Shown: piece after piece, positions 24,803-38,200 of the stretch
How positions within the stretch are numbered: position 1 is the first letter of the stretch
Layout: each line of letters starts with the position of its first letter
Assembly (NCBI GenBank): GCA_003640385.1
Contig: RCAB01000313.1
Coordinates: forward strand, 1-64,000
Origin: Setaria digitata
Taxonomy: Eukaryota > Nematoda > Chromadorea > Rhabditida > Setariidae
Length of the DNA stretch: 64,000 nucleotides
Reading direction: 5' to 3'
Notes under the pieces: generated by a model
Seen by the model: the letters and a program-made list of their open reading frames with translations, nothing else
What the model was told of the DNA's origin: nothing
Database searches by the model: none
Translations under genes and position numbers: made by a program

Positions 24803-27800
24803 CGTATTTTCTGTGGTAGTCAAGCAAACATTGGCTTTTATTCCTTTGTTGAAATATTTTTTTTTTTTTTGTACTTATTGTCAGTTTTAGATTACTTTGT
24901 ATCATTCCAAACAAATCTGTTTAAATTTCATTCTGAACAAATCAGTACTTAAAATGCAGTTAAAGATCAACGAACAACAATCATGATCGAACTATGTAGA
25001 AGCATGGAAAAAGTCTATTTTCGTGATATGCCTCATGTCATTTGATTTCAAAATTCAAATTGTTCAAGTGAATATGATAATGATTCGTTACATTTCATTC
25101 TAATTAATGGAAGATATAGATTGACAGGATAATAAAACTGATCGTAAATTGTCGAAATGGTCAATTTTTTATCTTGCAGATTTTATTTTTTACATTGAAC
25201 TAGACAATTTAAAGTAGAAATGTTTGATTATTCTTTCCTTTGTAGAAAGGCAATAAATTGTGTTTGAAAGTCTCAGTGCGAATTCTTTTTTGGCCAAAAA
25301 GTGTAAAGTTAGGCGTTCTTGAAATCACAAATTAAAAAAAAAAAACGTACACGTGCTTTTTCATAACATGCATTTTCGTAAATACAATTTATTAAAGACA
25401 TTTATTGCACGTTTATGTTTGCTCGGATAAATTAAGCTATAATAAGAACAAAGTGATCAAATTAATGGTAGTGCAAAGTATCAAAATGGCAATTATTATC
25501 TGATTTTATCTTCTAGTTTTTAAATTTCGTCGGCAAAATTGAGATGCTTTAAACGCGATAACTGAAATAATCTCACAACAAACAAATATAAGAACCAAAA
25601 GATAATCGAATTTGAATAATTGCAATTTCAAGTTCAGTGAGCTACTGTAATGAGTTCTCCTCTTAAAATTTCAATCTTTGTGGCATTTCACGGCTGCTAG
25701 TGCATGTTTTGGCGTAATACACGTAATAAATAACAGGTTATTTCCGATTATAACAAATGATACTCGTTACGTTTAGCATTCTGGAATACAAAAATGCAGA
25801 AAGAATAAAAGAAAGGTAGAATTCGCGATACTAATTTAAAAAAAAAAAAAAAAGAAAAAAAAGGATACTGATAAGATATCGATAAGATAATGGATAACTT
25901 GACGGGAAACACGCTATGTCATTTTCTCTGAAGTCACTTCGATGATTTGATCCATTCATTTATTCCATCAGGAACACAATGAATAGTAACATCTATACGT
26001 GTCACATTCAGTTCTCAACACATTCATACATAAAATTTTTTTTATAATATTTCAAATTTTAATTATTAAAATTTATTTATTTTGTCGTAAAATTTCCATC
26101 ATTAATTGATTCAAAAAAATGCAATCGAATGGTAAAATTCGCTAATATCTACTAAAATTAGATGTATTTTTTTTTTCAGTTTAACTTTTTATTTAATTTC
26201 TTTTCGGTATATGATTTTTAGCTATACACTTTTATGCTAGATTATAGCAAAAAAAAAAAAGATAACATTTCTAGGAAAAAAAATATATCCGTAGAAACGT
26301 ATAATATACAGGTGTCATCACGCAGTTCAAATCTGTACGCTCAATTATCATGATAATTTCAATCGTCATTATCTTATCATTCATATACATATACAAATTC
26401 CATTTGTTTTTTTTTTTTTTTATTGCTTAATTAAAGACATAAATTATACACAAACATTTAGTTTTAATTTATATCCTAAATTTTTAACTCTTCACTTCAA
26501 TTTTAGATGTAATAAGATCTGCGTAATAATTAATTTTTATTCAAATTTTCAATTTTAAATTTACTTCAATTTTGCTTTATTCCAATTCTAATGAATTTAA
26601 AAAAACTTTAACGTTTCACTTTTTTTTTTTTTTTTNCAAGTGTAAATCGTAAATTTACTTAATAATAAATATGCTGCTCTTTTAGACGTATAAATTATAC
26701 GTGAAACGTTTAATTCAAGTATAAATCGTAAATTTTTAGCTTTTCACTTCTATCCTAGACGTGATAAATCCTACGTAATAATCTATTTATTATTACTTGA
26801 TGAGCAAAAAAAAAAATTTGCATATATCTTCTTGTCCATTCGTCGTATAAAAAAAAAAAAAAAAAAAANAAAAAAAAAAAAAAAAAAAAAAAAAAGAAAA
26901 AAGAAAAGAAGGAATAAATGATGCCAAATAGTTATTGTTCTAAGGAAGTGCACGTTGGGCGGCTGATTCTTTTTGGCTTCAATATATTCAAATTTAGCAA
27001 ATTAAAAGTATCCCAAAATGAGTTCTTTTTTGATCCTTTAAATTAATTTAAATCGAAGAGAAATAAAACAAAAAAAAAAAAAAAATGATCGAATTTGTGT
27101 GTATTTTTGAAAAAAAAAAAAAATATTCATTCCAATTTCTCAGTTTTTCATTTTTTTTTTTCCTTTATCTTTTTGTTTTCTTTGATCCCTTTTTATACTT
27201 TTAATATTTGTATAATTTGTGCATATCATAAATTTTAACATACCTGTGACGTTTTACGACAGGTGTTATGCCAATTTTTTTTTTTTTATTTTTAATATAC
27301 CTGAAAAGCATTATTTATTCATTTGGTAATAATTTTTGTTTTTGTTTTTTTTTTTTTTAAATTTTAATATTTTAAATTGAATGAAATAAATATGACATGC
27401 AAATAGGTAACAGGATATTATTAGATACACGTATGCTACGTATGTTACGTCTTTGATATGATAATTTATAAACGTTAACTTTCCAGAATGATTACAAATA
27501 TTTATTATCTTTTTCCATCACGTAAACACGTATGCCAGACGTATTTTAGTAGCAAGGTATTCTTCCTTTTATTTTTTATTTTTTTCCTTTTTACATATTT
27601 CTCCTTTTTTTTTTTTAATTTCTAATTCTCAATTTTATTTCTTATTTTTTATTTCATTTTTTTTTTCTTATTTTCTTTCTTTTTTTTTTTTTTTTTGGTC
27701 TATGCATATTTAATACAAAAAAAAAAAGTGAGAACCACAGATGAATACATAAATAAACTTATATATATAAATATTTTTTTAAATAATTTCAAAAGGATGT

Positions 27801-27928
27801 AAATGAACAGAAATTAATAAATAAATTAAATATGGGAATATGGAAAATTAGATAAATTGCAAAAAGAAATTAAAATTAAAATTAAAAAATTTGAAGGAAT
27901 GGAAATTAAAATGCATAAATAAATTACA
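24803..27928. other. Intergenic, very AT-rich, no supported gene
   Basis: About 3.1 kb with long A and T runs, two N positions (26636 and 26869) at homopolymers, and a diverged 110-bp direct repeat (26434-26541 and 26684-26790). No coding signal seen. Confidence 0.6.
26434..26790. repeat. Two diverged copies of a ~108-bp repeat, period ~250 bp
   Basis: Copy one is 26434-26541 and copy two is 26684-26790. Shared blocks in order include AGAC(A/G)TA(A)TAAATTATAC, (T)AAATTTTTA(A/G)CT, TTCACTTC and a TAGA(T/C)GT..ATAA..(C/G)TACGTAATAAT-like end. Divergence implies an old duplication rather than an assembly joint, although an N lies between the copies at 26636. Confidence 0.55.
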
Positions 27929-27934
27929 GGATAA

Positions 27935-30900
27935 ATGATAATGGAAGAGGCTCGAAATATTATACCAATGGTAAATTCCGAAATAAATTCATCAAATGAG
28001 AAGCGTCGCAAACGAAGAGGTGAAAGGGAGAAGAAAGAGGATAAAAAATATTCAAATATTTTATTTTCATGTGTTACCGTACGACAGCTTCGTAATTTAT
28101 TAAATAAGGTAAAAGATGTTTTTTTTTTTTTTTTTTTTTTTAAATTTTGTTTCGTTTTCAATTTTTTTGTTTTAAATTTTTTATTTGTTATAATTGTCTT
28201 TTATTGTTATTTTCAATTTTTTTTTTTTTTTTTGTAATTTATTACCGAAAGCAAAAGTTTTTTCTTCTTTTTTTTTTTTTTTAAAGATATTACGGAGTAA
28301 ATGGTTAAAAGATTTAATTTAATTTTTTTTTTCGGAGAGTGAGTAATTAATTAACATGCACAATTAGTTTCATATAATTTTAAACGAAAATTTAGATGGA
28401 AAAAAATTTTGTTTTGTTTGCTTATTTATTGGAAAATGATTAGTTAAAAGATATATTGATAAGTATTGATAAGTGTTATTTAAATCATGGCTTATTTTGA
28501 GAATATTTTGAATTAATGCTAAAATATTATGCAAATATGACAGAAACGAAAAAGATTTCGCTGAGTTTCGATAAATGAAAAATTAAGATAAGTTAAAATT
28601 TAAATTGTATATTCAATTCTTTTCCGGTGGAAAAAGATGCTGATATAAAAGATGATAATGGTGATATTGATTCAAAAGATGTTGATAGAGGAACAGTTCG
28701 ACGATTAGTTGCTAGCAAAACGAAACAACAAAAGGGGGCCAAACGATTACGCCAGAGTATGTTCTCGAAATTTAAAAAATGAAAAAAAAAAAAAAAAACA
28801 ACAACAACAACAAAAACAAAAACAAAGACGAAACAAAGGAAATCTCGCTGATTTTAGATAAATCGAGAATTATCAGATAAGATAGCTTAAAAGTTAACAA
28901 CACGATAGCATTTTTTTAATTTTTTTTTACCATTTGTAAATTTGTAACAGAAATGGAAATTTTAATGTATTGTCAATTGTTATTTGATTTTGAATAAGCA
29001 AAAATCTTTCGGAGTAAAATTTTGATATTTTAATTTACTTCACAGTGATATTATCACAGATTTCTTATTTGTCAACTGAGGACTAATTAAATAAAGATTA
29101 ATTAAAATTAAATTAGGCAGATTTATTTCAGAAGTGGAACAAGCAAGTAGCGTACAAAGTGTACTTCGTATGAAAACATTTCCCGTTGCAGCTATATCGA
29201 TGGGCTTATTCATTGTGTGTTTTCCATTTTGCTTTATTAAATTAATTATTTAATTATTTGATAGTACATTGTTGTCTTTTTTTTCTTTATTGATTTGTTA
29301 AAATTTTAAGAATTTAAATTTAAATGAATGCTTGATAAAATTTTTAGGCGAATGGTGGCAATATGGGCGAATCAAATTGTAGCGTAACTTTTTGTTTCTT
29401 TTCACGTCACGTACGCTATGATTTCTCGTACAGTTCAGGTGTTCTATCGTACAGGGCTGGTTACAAAGTTTCATTCAGTCATTTGGAAGCTATTAATTTC
29501 CAGGGTTACTATGTGAATTTTAAGGTTGGTTCTATCGGAAGCATACTTTTGCCTAAATTAAAATATAATAAAAATTGTAAGCACTATATTTGTCAAATTA
29601 GTGACGTTTCCATTCTTATTTTGGCAAAATATTGCTCATTTATTTGGAAACATTAATTACGTTGTTTTTTTTTTTTTTTTTTCTTTTAAAATTGTTCCAT
29701 TTATTTGTTGTTGTTTTGTTTTGTTGTTTTTTTTTTCTTTTGTTTTGATTTAATCTCTTCTCTCATTTGCTTGAAAAAAAAAAAATCTACTGTATTCCTA
29801 GCTATCGTAATCACACATTTGCAGTTATCACAGCCAGCTGAACAGGAGTACTGTAACCGAGAAAGTTTTGCGGATAATAGACATACTGTGGTACCGTGTA
29901 ACGATTTTGATATCACATTGGGACAGTACAAAACAGCTCTTGTTCATGTAGTACGCTTAATTAGGTCTTTTAATTTTCATTCTTGAACAGAGAAGCATTA
30001 ATTCACTTTTATTTTACATATTTCCAAGTAAAGTCTATGAGTTTCAATTTTGAATAATTAAAAAGTAGTTTAAATTTTAAAAAATTTTAATTTAAATTCT
30101 TTTGATTTGAATTTTTTTGGAAATATCAAAATTTTTCAGTCATTTTTTGCATGAATATTATGAGAAAACATACATCTGATCAATTACGTGTTTATTAATT
30201 GATTAAATTAAATTAATTAGTATAATAATTTATCAACTAAGTATATGAGTATCAATTTTGAATAATTAAAAAAGAGTTATAAATTTTTTCTTAATTTAAT
30301 TTTATTTGTCTTTCAGTGACGAATCATCTTTATGGATTTACCATTTGCTAAATGCTGATCGGCAATTTTTTAAACCACTTATACGTCGAGTGATAATACC
30401 AAGCTTTAGTGGTACTACTAGTACCACTGCTACTTATTGTTCACCTGTAGCAGAATCATCATCCAAAGGACCGTTGCCAACATTGGCTGTAAATCCTTCG
30501 ACATTATCATTGTACAGTAATCATCATCCACCTGATGTGCATAATTATGAAGTATCAAAATATTTACCAACTATATCATCATTATCATCATCAACATCAT
30601 CATATGTGACACAATTAGGCGATCTCAATAATGAAACAGTATCAGTGCCAACAATTCGTTATGATGAAACATTGAATCAGTCATCAACAATTGATCAGTC
30701 TTATATATCTTATCCCATTGGACAACAACAGGTTTATTTATGTCTATTTATTTGTTCATTTATTTGTTTGTTTATTTGCCCATTTGTTTATTCATTTGTC
30801 CATTTATTTGTTTGTTTGTTTATTCCGTTCAATTTTTATTTATTTTATTTATTTATTTATTTTTTTTTAACAACTGTAAAGATATTCATTCACCTTACCA

Positions 30901-32314
30901 CATCTTTCTATTATATTGTGGCAAATTAATTAATTATAAACATTTTTGCCTTACTTAGAAAACATTTAATTAGCAAAAAAAATAAATGTTTATATGTGTG
31001 TAAAATTTATACTAATTAGGTTTAACTTAAATTTTACTCCAATATATGGACATTTCGGAAAATTCTCAACATTCCTAGCTTTTATATAGAAATTTAAACA
31101 TTTTAGTTAAATATTACATGCATTATCATGTAATATTTAAAAATTATTAAAATTAAACTTGGCACTTTCTAGCTGTTTATGAAAGTGATAGTGGCATAAC
31201 TAACTGTTCATCGAGAAAATTGTATTTTTATAATGGGTAGTGATAATATGATATGATAATGTAAATATTATGTGTATTATTTTTTTTTTTTTTTTGAAAA
31301 AAAAATAGCTTTATTCTTTTCTGATTATTTATGAAAATATGAGTGGCAAAATAATTTTACTGGAAAAATTATATTATTGCTTTGTGAAAATGGTAATGAT
31401 AATATTGCTCTACAGTAATGGTGATAAATTATTTATTGATAAATTTATATCATTACTGATGAAAATGTTAGTGTTAATTGTTGACAGCTTAATTAATGAT
31501 TTGATTATGTTGACTGAGGAAGAAAATTTACAGTCTGATGATGCATATTATAATAATGGTGGCGAAAATTCATGGCAATCTGAAATGTTCCTAACATCAC
31601 AGCTCAAACATTGCCCAATTGTACCATCACAAAATGATCCATTGGAAGAAGCAATCGAAAGCAGTAAAGAATGTGCTGATAAACTGATAAATGAAATTGA
31701 TAACGTTGCTGGATTGCAATTAACAGAACATTATAATGAAGGTAATAATATCATTTAGCTTATTAGTTACTTGCTCATTAGCATAATGTTACTAGCTATG
31801 ATTAATTAGTAGCTGTAAGAGAGATGAATGAATTCAATGCAGAAATGATAGAAAGAATGATGAAACGATTTCAATTAGACGAGATATGGAAGGTGTTATT
31901 TTGGATTTTTATTTTTATTTATTTATTTTTTGCTTTTTTTGACTTCGGACATGAAAATGGATTGGCTTCTTTTTTGTTCTTTTTAAAATTACTTTAACTT
32001 ATTGTTTTAAATCTTTCAAACCATAACTATTTCATTCGTTCTTTTTTTCCTTTTTTTTTTTTTTTCTTTTACTTATGCTATAACACTATGAGATTGATTT
32101 TTGAGAGTGTGTATATGTGAAGTATAAATTTTCAGCATTTTAGTATTTTATTTTAGGTATCTTGGAAGAGAAAGAATCGAAAATGGGAAACGGTCCAAGT
32201 ACCATTAATTCTATGTATGTTCTATCAGAGCCAGAACCAATAGATTCAGAATATGTGCCACAGAAATCAGATTCACAGTATATATTGAGTGATTTGGATA
32301 TGCTTTTTCCTTGA
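27935..32314 (+). CDS. Unrecognised multi-exon protein, possible nuclear regulator
   Basis: Model exons: 27935-28108, 28627-28756, 29132-29214, 29348-29524, 29825-29964, 30317-30731, 31534-31741, 31810-31892 and a last exon ending at TGA 32312-32314. An acceptor TTACAG lies six bases before the ATG. The N-terminus is strongly basic ([17 protein letters not shown]), and there is a second basic patch ([11 protein letters not shown]). Exons 4-5 encode an ordered-looking region with aromatic residues and Cys ([33 protein letters not shown]). Exon 6 is Ser/Thr-rich and the C-terminus is acidic, ending in a DLDMLFP motif. Basic head plus acidic tail suggests a nematode-specific DNA- or RNA-binding regulator, but that is inference and I name no family. 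Exon 2 has no AG acceptor in phase (CCG|GTG is used). The last exon can start at 32144 (526 residues) or at 32157, skipping exon 8 (494 residues). Confidence 0.7.
30732..30866. repeat. TTTR tetranucleotide degenerate repeat in an intron
   Basis: Runs of TTTATTTG and TTTGTTTA units immediately after the exon 6 donor of the unrecognised gene. Confidence 0.8.
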
Positions 32315-35270
32315 AGAAAATTTTTTGTCAAATTTTAAAAAGTGGTTTTTCTCTTTCTTTCTTTCTTTTTTTTTTTGAAAATTATCGAAATTTTTAAGAT
32401 CTTGTTTGTAATACTTCTTGAATTTTTTAGTAGTAATAATTAAAAAATACATTTTTATTTGCTTAAGAAGAATTTAGTTAAGTAGAAATTTTAAATGGTA
32501 CTTGGAACCAAGTGATTGTATTAAATAAATTGCTTATTCAGTATTGAACTTTGTAATAAGCCAATATTTTCTCTTCAATTGTGTCCAAATGTCGAAGAAG
32601 AAGATTCATTCAGGCAGAAATGATTCGTCATTTATTGCACTATCGTTATCAGTTTAAAAAAAAAAAAAGATCAGTTTGTTAAGAACATCATAAGATGAAA
32701 GCTTTTCTTTCTTTCCTCAATTTTTTTTTTTTTTATTTTCACTGCTTTTAAGCAATTTAAGAAGAGTTAAATTTTATCACGAATAAGCAGCAGAACACAT
32801 AAATAAATGATATCTAGTTTAAAAGTTATCAATTTATAATATATTTTAAAGATGGATTATATTTGCAAAGTTTTTCTCTTATTTTTAATCCATTTAATTT
32901 TGATAATTTTTTCGATTCATAAACAAAATTGCTTTATAAATATAATCCAGCTTTAAAAATACATTTATGTACAAAAGGCAAACAAAAATTTCTTACGTAT
33001 ATTTCAAGTATTACCTGAAATTCATTTTATACACAATCTACTTCAAATTATTTCTACAGACCGAGAAGTGTGGAATAATTTCAGTTATTGCAAAGGTTTT
33101 TTAAAACCATTTCTAAATGAATGTGATTATAGCAGGGAATTCAGATTTAATTAAGAAATACAGCATTTTGATTAGGAGTATGATATGATAGCTTCAAACT
33201 GGACTCTTTACTGATAACTGATAACAGATGATATGATGATCCGAATGTATGATAGCTGCTATATAAAATCTCTTTGATCAATTTGATAACAGATAATGAT
33301 GATCTTGATGCTCAATAGCTATTATCTTGAATTTTTCCTGACAAGCGATAGCAAATCACGAGGTCTTGAATAAAACTTTGTAATAACATAAAGAAGTTAG
33401 ATTAGAATGTGGTACTTGTTATCAATTGAAACTTGTGATAGCTTTCAAATGATGTGCATTTCTCTAAGAATAACAATTATTAGTTCATTTCCCTTTTTTA
33501 TTTTTTTAAGCATAAAACACTGACATGAATTTGTCTTTTTTTTTTAATCAATAAGGGAGTTGTTCTCGAGAAGTAAAAAACTCAGGTAAAAGATAAGACT
33601 TCATAGTGATAATGTTTTAAATGAATAGAAAATTGCATTATCACTAAGCAGTTAAACATGTTTTCATGCGATTTAATAATAATTCGAAAGTTAGTTTATT
33701 TTGAAAAATTTATTTATTAATTTTTTTTGTTCATTCAATTATTTTTATCTTTTCTCTTTTTTTTTTTTCTAAAAACAACTAAGTTCATTGAAAGATGAAA
33801 GTTTTTCTTTTTTTTTTTTTTTCACATATTTTGAAAGTCCTCCCATTCAGTTTGCTTCATTATTATTATCAGTTCAAACTGATTTGGGTATGTGAAGAGG
33901 ACAAGCATTTAAGTTTTCAATTCAAAAGTCCTCCCTCATTCGTTGGAATATTTAGTGTTGTAATTGAATTAATAATTTATTTTCCATAATTTTTGTTGAT
34001 AAAAAAAGCAAATAAGACAATTTGGTTTTTCTTTTCGTCAATTTTTTATACTTTTCCTTTAAAATAAATGATAAAAAGGAATTTTTTTTTACAATTTTTC
34101 ATATTTTTTTCTTCAATAAAGAAAAAAAAAAAAAAAAAAACTTTTGAAAATAAATTTTCAAATGAAACTGTCGATTGAAATAGTCAGCAATGCATTTTTC
34201 ATCGTTACTGTTCTTAAGCAAATATTGACAAATTTAATTGTGATATATACTTTTTTGTATTCAGATGATTCATTGTTTGCTTAGAATGTAAATAGTAAAC
34301 ATTGATGAGTCATCATATTCATAAATATATTTTTTTCATTAAAATTGAAATTTTTTATACAATATTACTAATAGAAAAAATTTGAAATGTCTATTTAAAT
34401 GAAAAAAAAAAAAAAATCAGGAAACAATTTAAAATGTAATGCACATTTTAAGCTAATTTAAATTCTTATTTAAAATAGCACATTTATTTTAGACATTTCA
34501 AATTTATATTTAATCAGTTAAAATTTTTTCGCCTGCTTCGTTTTCATTCATAATTAAAATATTATTTTCAATTAGGCGAAATAAATTTTTCTTTTCTTTT
34601 TTTTTTTTCCTTTTAAAGAGCAAAAAAATTGGAAAAAATTAAATGACGCGCAAGGAAAAGTTAATTTTTTGCTTCTGAAGCGTTTTCTTTTAAATATAAC
34701 AAACTGCTTAAAAATCACATTATTTCTTCTGCTGTAATTTTTTCTTTTTTTGAAAATTCTGCATGAAAAAAATTCATTTTATTCATTCGATTTTTCTCTC
34801 AAATATTAAAAATTTAGCTGGAACTTTCTCTACTTGCACGAATGATTACTGTTTCCACTGATATGATAATTTTCTTTGATTACCGCAGGAATGGTTGCTG
34901 TTTCATTGATAAGATAACTTTCTAATTTTTTTCGTCAATTACAAGAATGATCATTGTTGCATTGATGAGCTAATTTTCTCTGCTTCACTGACAAGATAAA
35001 TTTCTGGATTTTTTTTCTTTTTTTTTTTTTGAAAAGTTCCAAGTAACTTGCAAAAAAAGAGAAAAAAACAATGCATTGTATATTTTATTTCTCCATTATA
35101 TATTACAAATTTTATTACAATATTTGTTTCCCAGCGTAAATTATACTATAATTGGGATTAAAAAAATTAATTTAGGAAAAAAAAGAACATTGTTAATAAT
35201 GTATGATAAAAAATAGTTTAATAGATGATGGAAATTTGTCAATTCTCTTTTCTTTGCATTAATCAACCGA
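32315..35270. other. Convergent intergenic region, AT-rich
   Basis: About 3 kb between the stop codons of the plus gene and the minus-strand secreted-protein gene. No coding signal. It contains GATAACAGAT/GATGAT-type diverged words at 33190-33440 and a ~55-bp degenerate tandem repeat at 34841-35006. Confidence 0.6.
34841..35006. repeat. Degenerate ~55-bp tandem repeat, three copies
   Basis: Units begin at GAATGATTACTGTTTC, GAATGGTTGCTGTTTC and GAATGATCATTGTTGC, each followed by (C/A)A(C/T)TGAT(A/G)(T/A)GATAA(T/C)TTTCT-like text. Confidence 0.65.
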
Positions 35271-38200
35271 CTAATTGCTACCAATCTGATCGACTGGTCC
35301 AGAAGCAAAACGTATTGCACTATCTTTTGTTTTTTCACATCTGTAATCAATATTTAATTAATTATTTAAAAAATAAATAATTTTTTTTTTCACCAAAAGA
35401 TTTTTGCTATTGAAAATAATATTTTCCTCAGTGATTAATAAGTTAAACTTAATAAACGATTATTCAAAAATTTAAAAAATATCTGTAATTTCGAAGCAAA
35501 TTTAAGCTAAAAAATAATATCATTTTGGTTTCAAGTTTTTTTTAAAAAAAAAATTATTAACTAAAAAAACTAGCTGGGATCTAGTTTTATAGCATAGCAA
35601 TAATAATAATTAATAATAACAATAATAATAATAAAAATAATAATAATTAATAATAATAATAATGATAATAATAATAATAAATCTTCAAAATAAACAATAG
35701 TAGCTGAAAAAGGAATTGTTAATAATTGAAGGAAAGCTTTACAGTGGTAAAAAACTGATTAAGGATGCAATTTTGTATTAAGTTCTAGATTATGAAAACC
35801 ATTCTTTCCCTTTTTTTTTCTAATTTTATAATGTTGATCAAAATGTTTAATACTTACAAAAATTTCATATCATCGATAATTACTTCTTGATTCAATGGAA
35901 TTTTAATACCATTTTTGGAGATGCAATTGAGTACTTCGATTTTACCAGTTGATAAGCAGGTTTTATTAAATCGATGATCATCAATCCACCATGAATCTAG
36001 AAGAATTAGCAAAAATGGAATAGCTAGTTGTTATTCATTTCACATTTCCATTTCCTACTGTTAAATATTTAAATAAAAATAAAAGCATTAAAAGTGAAGT
36101 TGAGAATGAGGAAGGAGAGAGTGAAAATTAAGGGTAATGAGAATTTCCTTAAAAAAAAAAAAAAAAAAAAAAATTTAAAAGTTCTGGAGTAATGAATAGA
36201 CAGAAATTGAATGATAAATGGAACATTTGAAGTTGATAAGATAGTGATAAGATAATTGCTACAAAAAAAAAAANGCTAAATGGAACATTTGAAGTTGATA
36301 AGACAGTGATAAGATAATTGCTACAAAAAAAAAAAAAAATGATTTATGCATACTCGCAGCATGATGTTCGCCTTTTGAATCAATGCATTCCACCTGAAAC
36401 ATCGTTCCATTTTCAACACTTCTACGAATTCCATGGATCACAACTGTTCCATTGGGATATTTCTCACATCTGAAATAACAAATGAATGCAATTTTACGTT
36501 TAAATACTGATAAAATGATAAAAATATTGAAATACTGATAGGGACGATAAGAACGTTGACAGTAAAAAATATCCAAAATAAATCTATCGTGTATAATGAA
36601 TATGATAAAAATATAATAAAAGACATATAAATAAAGTAATTATATAAAAATAAAAAATAAGTATAACGAGAAATAGTAAAAATCTATTGTTACAATAATT
36701 ATAGTTACAGTAGACGTCAATGAGCAGTCTGTTACGGTACATGTCAATATCTTGCTCAACATCTAACTACGGTATATCATCATTTAATTTATTTTTAATT
36801 AAGAAAAAAAAAACACCATTATTATTCCATCGTTCACCATTACTTGGGCAAAATGTAATAACTGGTTAGCTTACTGATGGACACACTGAATGATTTAATT
36901 AATTAACCGACTGATAGGTAGACTGATTGATTTAATTAGTTAATTTACTAGCAGTTAGCCTAAACAATTTGATTGCACAATTAATTTAAGTGTAAAAAAT
37001 TTTCTTATTTGCACTAACAGGAATTAATTATTGAATGAAAAATTCAATGCTTAATTAATTTATTATTTCTCGAGCCCTTCAGGAACAAAAATGATATTAA
37101 ATTAAGTGATTCAAGCTCAACTTTCGATCTGATAAATTTTGATAAAAATGATATGCTACAAATATTAATATATATAAAAAAAAANGAATATTAATATATA
37201 TAAAAAAAAAAAAGCTAAATTTTCTTTTTAAATCAATCATTCATATTGTCAATATGCATATCCTTTATTACTTTCTAATTAGAGGAAATTGAAATCTAAA
37301 TTTAGAAATGTAAATTGAAATTAAATTAGAAAAATTTTTTCCATACTTTACAATATAACCATTAATTTCTTTTGATTCGCCAATATTTATGCGTTCATTA
37401 TCTTCAGCAATACAGGCTACTAATTTTTGCTGGCCACCAGGTGCACATTCGTATAAAAATGATTTTTCTCGCCATTGCTCACCTGAGAGTAATTTAATAA
37501 ATCAATCATTAGCCAGGTGTATTTTAACAATCATTTCGTTTAAATTTGAAAAAGAAAAAAGTTAAAAAGAATTAGAATTAATGATTGAATATTCAAAAAA
37601 AAAAAAAAAAATCTTTGAGTAAAAACATTTTAAAAATTATAAATATTATTCGTTTTTAGATTATTCAAAATAGAAACTCTCAACAATATTGCTACTAAAA
37701 TATTTTTTTTTTTATGAGAAAATTTAACAAATTTTAATAAGTGCTTCAACAAAAACTTTATTAAATAGACATTATTTAATTGCCATTAAAATTACCCTTC
37801 CATTGACACCAAAAATATTTTGATTTAAATTGAATTCTTAAATGCAACAATAATATTTTGGCAACAATCAGAAGTGGTTAAATTTTCATAAGTCACAATG
37901 TTATTTTAATTATATATAAAAATTTAGATTCGTACATTTGGAATCATTTTTTGACAGTTGCATAAATTTTACATTTGATAAAACTTTATTTCATTAAAAT
38001 ATCAGCCTTCTCTTAATAAATATTTCTTAACTAACAGTTATTTTATTATTTTTTGCGAGATAATTTTTAATCTTAAAATTGAACTTTTTTCAGAAATGGT
38101 AGCGATATTTCAATAAGTATTTGAATTAGCAATTTAGTAGAACACAATATTTTGGCAATTATTTGAACTAATTGTCAATTAAAATGATAATAATAGTGAT

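Noticed and set aside
28541..28885. Two similar intron stretches (GAAACGAAAAAGATTTCGCT near 28550 and a related one near 28835)
   Set aside because: Similarity is loose and purine-rich; not clearly above background, so not called as a repeat.
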